64,000 bases of DNA, from NCBI GenBank assembly GCA_001179505.1, contig CDMY01000247.1, forward strand, positions 65,958-129,957. The letters are read 5' to 3'. Both the position numbers and the translations under genes were made by a program. This stretch comes from Vitrella brassicaformis. Its lineage: Eukaryota > Sar > Vitrellaceae. This document shows, one piece after another, positions 54,765 through 64,000 of the stretch; the stretch's first letter is position 1, and each line of letters begins with the position of its first letter. A model generated the notes under the pieces. The model was not told the origin of the DNA, searched no databases, and saw nothing but the letters and a program-made list of their open reading frames with translations.

Positions 54765-55760
54765 GATGAAGGTTGACGGGCCAAAAGCGAGGACGAAATA
54801 GGACGGAATACTAGGAGCGGATGAGTGTGCTGTGAAGCAATGATTTTCTCTTCAATTTTTGTCATCATCGATGTGTATGTGCTTTGTATCAGCGGGTCCG
54901 TATTCTGTGCGCATAGCTACAGAGTCGAAAGCAGATGCGTATACCAGAGACAGCGAGACTATAAGTATGAACATGTATCCCTTCTGCACATGCACATGAA
55001 CGCGTCATGATCATCTGGCTGCCGGCCATTTTTGGCGGCAAGAAACAAGCGGCGAGAGGCACACGACCAGCTGATACAGTGGCACAAAAAGTGCTACACA
55101 CGAGCCTTCCAACAACAACGAAAAGCCCCATGAGGTAGAGACGCCAGTTTGTATGCACGTCACGGTGCACACTACACAAATACTGACTTATGCAGGAACG
55201 AATGCACAAATACAGATGTCAGATCTACCGACCATGTAATCTACTACAAGTACGACATACATACATTTCTGCAACTAACCGCTGCATGCCGACCTTTCTC
55301 TATCTATCAGAGGAAAGTACGAAAGAAGAGAGAAGGAGAGAAAAAAAGGCATGGCAAAATATGCAGAAAGCGAACATCCATATGGAGGAGCTCCCACATA
55401 CTGAATGTGTGTATCATCATGCACACGGGCAGACAGCAGGTGCTGGGAGGCGCATCGCGTCATGGCTGGCTGTACACAGCAACCGCCCTCATACGAGCAT
55501 CCTTGATGCTGACATTCCTGTGCGGCCATGACATGCAGAAACCACAAGCAGACCGTCATCATGTCATACGTGCAAAGAATATGGACGTCACTGGCCAAAA
55601 GCGGCGGGTAGAAATGGGGTACACCCCCAGAGAAGCAGGTCCGTCCTCCTCATCTGCAGTCAGCGGGCTAGTTGTTTTCGAGAAATGCAGTCTTCTGCGT
55701 AGTGGGCACGCTGACTGTGAATGTCCACAGACACGCAACACAAAAGAGAAGAGCGCTGGG
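54765..55760. other. intergenic stretch, nothing recognised
   Basis: AT-richer sequence with no domain-bearing frame. The short plus-strand frame from 55149 shows no coding signature. Confidence 0.5.
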
Positions 55761-56876
55761 TCAGTGTCCTTCCCTGGGTGTGTGACACATCAAGGGCTTA
55801 CATGTGATCTCGATGTCCTTGCCCTCGGACTCTCCGCTGAAGGGGATGGCGGCCAATATGAAGGTGCCCGGCCCCTTGAGAGCCTCTCGAGCGCCCCTGG
55901 CGAAGGCACCCGTCTGCCCGTTGCTGCCACCCGGCGATGGGGACGTGGGTGCCGCGCCGAAGGCCTTGAAGGCATTCCTGCCATCCTTGTTGCCCTTGTT
56001 GACCTTCTCGAGATAGGGCGGCTCTCTACACGCACAACATGGGCACGCCACAGACGGGAAATAATGCCTTGGTGTGTCGGGTGTGGCATGTGTGTGCCTG
56101 GCTGACCTGAATGTGTCCCAATCGATGAAGACACCCTTGTTGTCGAAGAGGAGGAATTGGACGGCCGTGACGCAGGCCGACTCGGGGACGGCCGTGAAGG
56201 TAAAGTCCATACCCATCTCAGCGGGCACCACAATGTCGGTCGTGTTGTCCTTTATCATCTTGGCGCTGCCCTCGGCCTTTGGGCTCTTCACGTCCACCAA
56301 GTGGAAGCCGGCAAGAGACGGAGTGACACCTAGAGATAGCGACAGTGCACCGACAGACGGGAACCAATGCAGGATAAACGTGATTGGGTAGGGATTCCAA
56401 GTGACGCACCTTTGCATTCTGTCGTGGCGTGTTGATACCAACAGATGACACCGCACGCGCACAGCAGCAGTGCCAAACGATCCTCGACTATGCTTTTCGT
56501 ATGCACGTGCGCGTACCTTCGCTTATCGATAGGGCGTCTTCCTGCATCTGCAAAGCCACATCCTCGATGACGTAGTCAGGCACTTGATATTCTGACAAAA
56601 GACATGAGGAACAAGTGCACGGACCATAAGCAGACAGTGAGGGTGGTGCTCACGGCCTCCATTGATGGTGATGATGAGGTCGCCGCCGATGCCTATGTTG
56701 CTGATGTTGAGGTCCACATCCGGCCCGCCTGGCTGGCTCGGCACGTCGACAATGACGTCGGTTGGCTCCACCGTTGGTTCTTGCTCCTCCCAGTCCTCCT
56801 TTGCGAAGGCCGGGACGAGCTCCAGCGACGCGAGGAAGAGAAGCGCAGCGAAAGAGAGCACTCGGGACTGCATCAT
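55761..56876 (-). CDS. secreted protein B, paralog of the gene at 51.0-52.4 kb
   Basis: ATG 56876 begins a signal peptide (MMQSRVLSFAALLFLASLEL, then VPAFA) nearly the same as in protein A. A different spacer follows (VDLNISNIGIGGDLIITING), then YQVPDYVIEDVALQMQEDAL and the same globular domain: VTPSLAGFHLVDVKSPKAEG, GMDFTFTAVPESACVTAVQF, KGVFIDWDTFR, EPPYLEKVNKG and GPGTFILAAIPFSGESEGKD. Protein A has an intron between LLFD and KGVF where protein B is continuous (LLFDNKGVF), so one intron was gained or lost after duplication. The end at 55761 extends a few residues past the shared ITCKP; an alternative splice there is possible because TGTAAG is conserved in both copies. Confidence 0.72.
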
Positions 56877-57160
56877 CGATGGCTGTTGGTGGCTGGCACG
56901 CGGCGAAGAAAAGAGGGAGGGATGAGTTGAAGGGGGAGAGAAGGCAGGAGAAGAAAGGCAAAGCTCGAGTCGGGCAGCCAAAATGTGCTGTAATCTCCGT
57001 ACTCAACGGCGCATGTCATCCTCGCCGACTCTAGCCAATATTTACTGTGCGGCCGTCTTTGCGATGCGCTTTTTTCTTTTTCGCCGCAGCCGCCATTCTC
57101 CTGGAAAGAAGCTGCTGCCTTCATCATTACCACCAACCTTCTCTCGAAGAAAGGTGAACC

Positions 57161-58708
57161 ATGGCATCTCGTGTGGCTTCCTTTGTTGGAACTCTAGTGT
57201 CTGCCTTGGTTCTCAGCTCAGATGCAGACGGATCCGATGGAGGATCTCCGCTGAAGTATCTGTGCGCTTGCACTGGCGAGGCTGTGCGTCATCTCGATCC
57301 GTGCCCTCGTCGGCACAATTCAAAGCCATGCCGATGTCACGGCTCGTATGAGCGTCATCGCTTCGTATGCACGTAAGGCTGGTCATGGCATCCAATCTTC
57401 TTCATGACGACAGTTCCTTTCACCACAGCTTATTCCGTGAACTACATTTGGAGGTAAAGGAACGGAAAACAAGGAAGGCCATTGTCTGTATGTTGCCTTG
57501 CAGGAGTATTTGAGTGCGTCATCTGCATGGCATCCACAGAAAATCCTGCAGAGCCACCGCGACGATCAAACCAATACGGCAGCTGCCTCGGAAACGAAGG
57601 AGAACACCATCCGTATACTCCACTTGGCGCCCAACAAGGCAGTTGTATTGGGGCTTAATCTGTACAACCAGAGCAATGTCGAGTACGTCATGGGGGACAA
57701 GTTCTCATCGCACTATAGCCAAAGCCAGGCAGACTTCCCCGGATGGCCGCAGGTAAGGGACAGAAGGACGTTGGTGGTGTACCCTGTGTGCCTTGTTTGT
57801 TCTGTGTATGATGCAGGAGTTCGTTTATTCGGACATGACTGCCCCTTTTCTGGCCCTGAATGTGCCTGCAAGGCACTCTGCAACAGTCCTCCACACGCAA
57901 CGGATCGACACCCACGGCCTGCCGTTCTACGAGGAGCGACAACACACGCCCCTGAATTGCAGCCAAGGCCTTCTCAACCGATTCGATCTCATCATATGCA
58001 ACCACATGCTGGAGCATTTGCCGGAATGGCTGCCTTCGGCTCGGTCCATCTTCTCCCTTCTAAAACCGGGGGGCCTGGCTCTTATATCTGTGCCATTCGA
58101 ATCGGCAACGCTTCATTCGTGGACCCTTCCTAGGTCAGAGTGGCAGCGAATGAGCTACGGGGGTACGCTTCTAGAGCACAATGATACCTGAATGAATTCT
58201 CTTTTTTCTGTTCTGCTCAGGTTGGTATCACATTCAGAAATTCAGTCTCGATTTCTTTGACACTTTGCGCTCCCATGTCGGCTTCGAAGTGGGGCCGCTT
58301 CGGTAAGATGCACGGACTGGCTGCATGGACAAAATATAGATGTACTTCTCTGTCTCTCTGTCAAGGCTCTGCGAGTATTTCTCAGACGGAGGGAGGCCCT
58401 TCCCAATCGAGTCTTTCAACCCCAAGAGCTACGCCAATCCCGAGTTCAACGGGTGTCCGTCTTTGGAGAAGCGAGAAGGCTGGCTGGGACAGTGGCTTGG
58501 CCTCGTGCGAAAGCCTTGCGATGTCTTCAGCGCTCTTGGAGGCGATGGTGTGACAGCTGGCGAAGATGGCGTGGAGAAAGTGTTGCTGCATGCGGAAGGG
58601 AGCACAATGTGCCCTCAGGTCACGGATAAGATGAGGGAAGTGCACACATACTTCAACGAATACATGGCAGACATTCAGAGAGGATACGCAGAAGACACGG
58701 AGACATGA
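57161..58708 (+). CDS. class I SAM-dependent methyltransferase
   Basis: Five exons from ATG 57161 (57161-57364, 57504-57752, from 57816, then two more) to TGA 58706-58708 join in frame. Rossmann-type methyltransferase motifs: IRILHLAPNKAVVLGLNL (motif I-like, with AP instead of a Gly-rich loop), VEYVMGDKF (acidic residue of motif II region), FDLIICNHMLEHLPEW (motif IV, Methyltransf_11 style) and LLKPGGLALISVPF (motif V/VI). The N-terminal 68 residues are Cys-rich (YLCACTG, CPRRHNSKPCRCHG) after a weakly hydrophobic start; they might bind a metal or be a targeting segment. The substrate cannot be told. No partner genes are adjacent. Confidence 0.82.
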
Positions 58709-59201
58709 TATGGATATATGGATGACGCGTCCTGTCCGTCTAGGCTTTACATGCATGTACTTAGAGTGTTTGTTCAAACGTCGATATCGTCACGATTCGA
58801 TGCGGTGAGACGTTGTCTGGGTGAATGCTTCCATCGCGCAATGGTATGGTGTGAAACGCATTCATGCAAGTCACGCAGCGCGCACATGGTCACACACACA
58901 CGTAGTCCCATGCATCACGCACACGTCAGTCCGTCAGTCGGTGTATGTATGTCACTGGCGCGGAGGGGAGGGGAGGGGAGCTACTTCTGTCCTGTGTGCT
59001 GCCTTTGGCCTCTCTGTCTGTCGACCAAGACAACCACAGCGGAAATGAGGCAGACCAACAACTGATCGACAACCAACAACCGTTTTAAGCAAATGCAGCC
59101 GCTAACCCTTCCCTCAGACCTTTCCAACCCACTCACACATCCCTCTACACTGGCCGGCCGCTATGCCGCGGATGCACACCCGATCCATGGCTTGGCTACC
59201 C
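58709..59201. other. intergenic, converging 3' ends
   Basis: Contains short GGGGA and AC-rich runs. No gene seen. Confidence 0.45.
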
Positions 59202-61904
59202 TCACATGCGGCGATTTCTGCGCTGCTCTCGCAGCCTTGGGGAACGCCGCAGCTTCTTGAGCGGCTGCTCGTCAGCAGGGACTCTGCGGCGCTTGGGGGG
59301 CGGCGCAGCGGCCTCCTCATCCATGTCCCCAACAGGAGGCTGACCCACCTCTACAGCCGCGGGGACCCCACCCGCACCGTCACCCGCCCCCTGTGCTGCA
59401 TCGATCCCGGCCATCGGCTCGGGAAGCTGGCCCTCGTGTGCAGGTGGCTGGCCCACCGGTGCCTCTGCCTTGTCTCGGGAGAGACCGCTGGAGGGAGACT
59501 TCCCTCGGGCAGCCAGGAAGTGTGGCGCGGTGTGCCGACGGATGTGCTGGCGAGGCAAGTCCCCCTTGCGACGTTCACTGCGGCCGTGCAAGCCCCCCTG
59601 CGCGCCGGGTTGGTCTTGGTCTTGGGGAGAGGGGTTGAGCATATCGACGTCCTCCTGCTGGGGAGGCTTTCCGGTGGCACTCGTCGGCTCACCAGTGCCC
59701 TCAGCACGGTCCTCCTCTCGGGGCCTCTTGCTGGCCCTCGGGCGGGCGGCGGCTGGACCTGGTGCCTCTGAGAGAGGAAGACACGACAACCGCGGATGTG
59801 CATTGTGCATCCTTTTGTCTCCGTTGGTGCCTGCGCGCGTACCGTATCTGGCCTTGGCACCTGCGAGTGCTGGGTGGTTGAGCGCCTCCCCAGCAGTGAT
59901 GCGGCGGCTCGGCTCGATAGTGAGCATGCTGGACGACACAAAAAAAAGGAGATAGATCTACAAGTCTCCCTGTGCCTCTCTCTCTCTCTGTTTGTGTCAG
60001 CAGCGTGTGTTCATGTTTCTCACCGGTCGATCAGGTCTACGAGGGGATGGTTGGGGGCGATGTCGGTACGCCCATAGCATCCCTCCTCCGACGACCGTGT
60101 CAGCAGCTGGTGGGTGGCAGAGCGGGACATCGAGCCATCCGCATCCTCACGCACCTCTACGCCATAACGCTGCACACAGACATGACGACACCCACAAACA
60201 CCCCACCATCTGTGGATGCACCCTGGTCCAGCGGTCGGTGTGGCAGCCATACCGTCTGCAGCCGTTTGGTGGCCGGGAGATGATCTATGTGCTCCAGAGA
60301 GGGCGCCATCGCCCGATTAGACGCTATCGAGGTGAGCATGTCGACCTGCATAGCAGAAGGGCAACAGAAGCGATGGGCATACAATTGATCATCACATTCC
60401 CTGCCTCCCATGAGACTTACGCGTCTGTCGCAGTCGCTGCCGGTGGGCAGGAAGGGCAGGTCGCCCGACACAAACTTAGCCAGCGTGACGCCCGTGGCCC
60501 TTCAGTCACACACAGACAGGAAACACAGACACGAAACACCGATCCATACAAAGGCGGACAGCGGGAGGGAGGCTGTGCGCGTGTATTTATGGTCGAGAGC
60601 TCACCAGATGTCTACTTCAGGCCCGTATTTGAAGGCGCCCATCAGCAGCTCCGGCGCACGCATGCCTAACGCCACCTGACAAGACAAGACAAGCACGACC
60701 AAGCAACAACAATGCGGCTCTCTGCCTCTGTCCGTGTGTATGTGTATGTGTATGTGTGTGTATGTGCGTATGATCTGATTGCCCACCACGTTGGTGTCCA
60801 TGGCCTTCTTAGGGTTGGACTTGTACGCTATCATCGCACCTGCACACACACATACACATACACATACACATACACAAAGAGCGGATGTGTAGGAGATACG
60901 ACGAGAGGCGCTGTGTTGCGGCGTGCCGGCATACCATACCTAGGTCGCCAACTTTGAGTGTTTCTCCGTCCTCGCCGACCAGGCAGTTGTCCTGCTTCAT
61001 GTCTAGGTGGATCAGTCTACTCTTGTGGAGGTGGTTGAGGCCCATGAGGAGGTCATAGGCGGCGTCACACGCCTCTTCGACCAAAGGCCCTGCCACACAC
61101 ACATTCGCGCACAGATCAGATTATCCCGCCATTTCTGTGGCAGTCAAGGTCAACGGTGCTCACCTTTGTACTGGATGTGCGTAGTGCTCCGCCTTCTCTC
61201 CTGCCGCCCCAGGTCAGAGGAGCAGTACTCGAGGGCGATGTAGGCGCTCTTCTCCCACGCACGATCCGACTCGTAGGCCGAGAAACGTCCATACGCCTTG
61301 ACCACATTGCGATGCTCGCCCGCCATCCTGTAGTTGTCATACTGCAGCACACAAAGCAAAGCAAGAGAAGAAAGGTCTTGGATGGATTGAGATCATGGTT
61401 TGTGTGTCAGGGTTATATTGACGCAGTGAGACACACACGCACCTCATTTTGTGACATTTCCTTGAGTTTGCGGTAGGGGATGTACTTCTCCTGCATGCCT
61501 GGCAACTGAACCTTGTCCTTGAACTGCAACACATCACACACACCACACACACAGACGCACGTGTGCATATGAGAAGAGGAGATCTGATCTCCATTCCAGC
61601 ACCATAACGTACCTTTTTGATGGCCACTCTGGTGTCAGGAGGCAGTGCCAGGCCTAGGTCATCGAGGTCCCTGCTGTCCTCCTTTCTGATCCCGCTGTAC
61701 ACCAACGACGTCCTTCCTGCACACACGAGCACATCCATCCACAGATGCATCCATCCCGCAATCATGTGGGGGCTCGTTGCCATCGTGCGATGCGTGTACG
61801 TTACCCTGTCCTTCAAATCGGAGGTCCCGGAAGTTCTGCCGGAGGAACTCATCCCCAACGTCCGCCCCCAGTGCCATATCAGGCCCATCAGGAGGCTGAG
61901 CCAT
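59202..61904 (-). CDS. nuclear-type Ser/Thr protein kinase
   Basis: About eleven exons from ATG 61904 to TGA 59202. Kinase features in order: FEGQGRTSLVYSGIR (Gly-loop), TRVAIKKF (catalytic Lys), YRKLKEMSQNEYDNYRMAGE (alpha-C Glu region), ALEYCSSDLG (hinge), SRLIHLDMKQDNCLV (HRD reads HLD but Asp, Lys and Asn are kept), LKVGDLG (DFG reads DLG), ALGMRAPELLMGAFKYG (APE) and DIWATGVTLAKF, then MLTIEPSRRITAGEALNHP (subdomain XI Arg). All residues needed for activity are present, so an active kinase is likely; the insert-rich C-lobe looks CMGC/CDK-like. The C-terminal about 240 residues are disordered and end in clustered basic signals (PPPKRRRVPADEQPLKKLRR), suggesting nuclear location. Exons around 60.2-60.5 kb are the least certain. 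Confidence 0.82.
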
Positions 61905-62355
61905 GCTCTCGGACCTCTACGACGCTCTCTACAGAGATCCGACGGGCCGTTGACGGCCCCTCACAAGGCGCTCACTCAAAGGGGAAGTGCTCCCTCCTCT
62001 GAGTCGATGGAACGGTCGGTTACGACCACTTGCAGCCGAGGAAAGCGTGGATAACAACCTTTGCGAGAGCTACCATTTTGTTCTGTTTTCGGGGGGTCGG
62101 CGCGGTCGCAAACCCTGGCCGCCGCAGCTGCGTCGGTCCTTTTGCACAAAGTCGGGGCCCAGGAGAAATCCAGCATGCCTTTGATGAGGCCTCCGTCTGC
62201 CCCTTCTTTCCCACCCCCTTTCGCGCACACACATCCACGCACGCACATGGATGACAGGCAGACACATGTGCATCGCTCCCCCTCCACCATTCAAGACCCT
62301 CCCCGCTACATATCATCATGATCATGCATGGGCACCTACGCACCGAGAGAGCTAC
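61905..62355. other. spacer between kinase start and coiled-coil gene end
   Basis: Includes the kinase gene's promoter. Overlapping short frames are shadows. Confidence 0.4.
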
Positions 62356-64000
62356 TTAGTTCCGCAGGGGCTGCATCGCTGCTGAAGAGAACCAACACAC
62401 AAGAGAGAGACACAGGTGAGGGGCGGATGGCACACAGTGTTGGCCTCCCCTGCCTACCAAGAAACTACACATACCCGGGGGGCGTGTGGCGCCCGACATG
62501 TACCGCACGGCAGGCGGCACCGGATACTGCATCGCAGGCCGCACTGCACACACACATCCATCCATCCACACATACAGCAACCTTCTGTCTAGGAATCCAT
62601 CGATGGATCTCACCTGCGAATGGCCCTCGCCCTCCAGGGCGTATGGCCGTGTGTGTGCCGGGGTGCAGGGGTGCTGGCCCGGCAGGGTAGCTTGGCATCC
62701 CGGGCGGCACCATGCGAGCGCCCATCGGAGGTGGGGGATACGGCAATCCACCAACAACCTGGATGGAAAAAGGGATGGAGACACACAGGGGGAATGGAAG
62801 ATAATGACCATGCCAGACAGAGGCATTTGTTCGTGTGCTGTGGCTGTTTGCTGTTACCTGAGGTGCGTAGCTGTATGTGTGGGACAGCTGCTGACGGGCA
62901 CTCTGACAAATAAGAAGGAGGGCGATGGATCTTTATACGAGAGGGAGGGGATGCTGTGGGGGGTTTATTCCTCACCTGGTCTAGTGGGAATATCTGCTGC
63001 TGCAGTTTCTGCTGGATGGTTTCAGCCGTGCGGCAGTGCTCCGTGAAGTCCGTAGCCAAAGACGCCAAAGACTGCGGACAAACACACACACACAGAGAGA
63101 CCGACACGTACACAAAGACGGACGCATGGGTGTGGTTTCTGTCTGTGTATGTGTGTGAACCTCATTGATGCGATGCACGTCAGAGAGTTGGCTGTCGTGT
63201 TGCTGCGCCTTGGTGCGGATCACCCCAGACACATCCTCATCCAAACCATCTACCATCTGCACACACACAAGAATGGCACACATGGCCGATCAACAATCGC
63301 TCATGTCGTGTACGTCACCTCAAACATCTCGGTCAGGCGCTCTTTCTGGCACCGCTCCGTGTCATCCTGAATGGCCTGCACAGGGGACGCACCATCCACC
63401 CTCTCTCCCTGTGTGCTGTTGCTGCTGGCGATGCATCAGTCACCTTGACCTCCTTGAGTTGCTGCTCGAGTGTGTCTGAGCGGCGCCCCACATCCTCCAC
63501 CGACGAACGGAGACTCGCCGTCACGTGCTCTGCGTCATCATTGCAAACGGCACAACCGACAAGCGGACACATGTATGTGTTCGTGTAGGTGTGTGCTGTC
63601 ATGTGTACTGACCCGTGGCAGTCTTCAACTCGTCCAGCAGGTTCTCGTTGTGCACCAACAACTGCAGCAGGACACGACACCCACACACAAATGGAGATAC
63701 TATATACAAACATGGCGCTGTTGTGTGCAGCAGTGGGTACCTCGTGTATCATCTGCAGTTTGAGTTTGAACTCCCGGTCCTTCTCGGTGCTGTGCCGCAC
63801 GCAACTCGTGATGTCCGCAAACACACGACTCAGTTGCTGTGGGTCAACCCCACACACAAACATAAACACAAAGACACAGACATGCACGCACCCACAGGTG
63901 AATGTCGGTTGCTGCCCTCACCTCCCGTATTTCGTTGATGTCGGCCTGCATACGTTTCTGAAGGGCAACGCTATTCCTGAAAGAACACATACACCCATAC
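62356..64000 (-). CDS. coiled-coil protein with Pro-rich tail, 5' end outside window
   Basis: Minus-strand exons run from the right edge: NSVALQKRMQADINEIRE, QLSRVFADITSCVRHSTEKD, LLVHNENLLDELKTAT, EHVTASLRSSVEDVGRRSDT, AIQDDTERCQKERLTEMFE, MVDGLDEDVSGVIRTKAQQH and SLASLATDFTEHCRTAETIQ with QQKLQQQIFPLDQ. Each lies between GT-AG sites in spacers of about 60-100 nt. Heptad-like spacing predicts a long coiled coil. The last exons are Pro/Gly/Met-rich (LPYPPPPMGARMVPPGMPS, then MQYPVPPAVRYMSGATRPP) and end AAMQPLRN with TAA 62356-62358. It could be a cytoskeletal or striated-fibre type protein, but no diagnostic motif supports that. The start codon is beyond 64000. Confidence 0.7.

Overview
The window is nuclear DNA from an intron-rich, GC-rich protist. 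Almost every gene is cut into short exons by small GT-AG introns (mostly about 55-110 nt) that are rich in TG, CTGC and TCCA runs and usually end in TTCAG or GCAG. Coding sequence strongly prefers G/C at third positions. A CBM45-type alpha-glucan water dikinase, AP2-like DNA-binding repeats, a stand-alone HPt protein and the compact layout fit a photosynthetic alveolate, and a chromerid such as Vitrella brassicaformis is my best guess. That identification is inference, not a database result.

Layout. 0.2-3.5 kb: a divergent pair, an unrecognised protein (-) and a monoacylglycerol lipase-like hydrolase (+). 3.5-5.4 kb: no confident gene, one diverged direct repeat. 5.4-20.1 kb: a tandem family of kinase-fold genes, several fused to a ubiquitin-like (Ubl) domain. 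Nearly all lack the catalytic aspartate and several carry stops or frameshifts. A short intron-associated repeat recurs five times here. 21.5-26.9 kb: an unrecognised protein (-) and an ankyrin/TRP-like cation channel (+). 27.1-28.4 kb: a decaying tRNA-dihydrouridine synthase-like gene (-). 28.8-34.5 kb: a large nuclear-type protein with two AP2-like repeats and two AT-hooks (+). 35.1-42.8 kb: a histidine phosphotransfer protein (-) and a glucan water dikinase (+), head to head.

45.4-56.9 kb is dominated by minus-strand genes for predicted secreted proteins: a bacterial-style RTX/bluetail-like protein, two paralogous secreted proteins and a purple acid phosphatase-like metallophosphoesterase. 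Two small unrecognised proteins lie among them. 57.2-64 kb: a class I methyltransferase (+), a nuclear-type protein kinase (-) and the 3' part of a coiled-coil/proline-rich protein (-) that runs off the right edge.

Functionally the window looks like ordinary gene neighbours plus two lineage-specific expansions: the Ubl-pseudokinase array and the secreted-protein cluster. No rRNA, tRNA, CRISPR or transposase could be supported. Splice sites were assigned by hand from reading-frame continuity and paralog comparison, so exon limits are models. Where no ATG is certain, this is stated.
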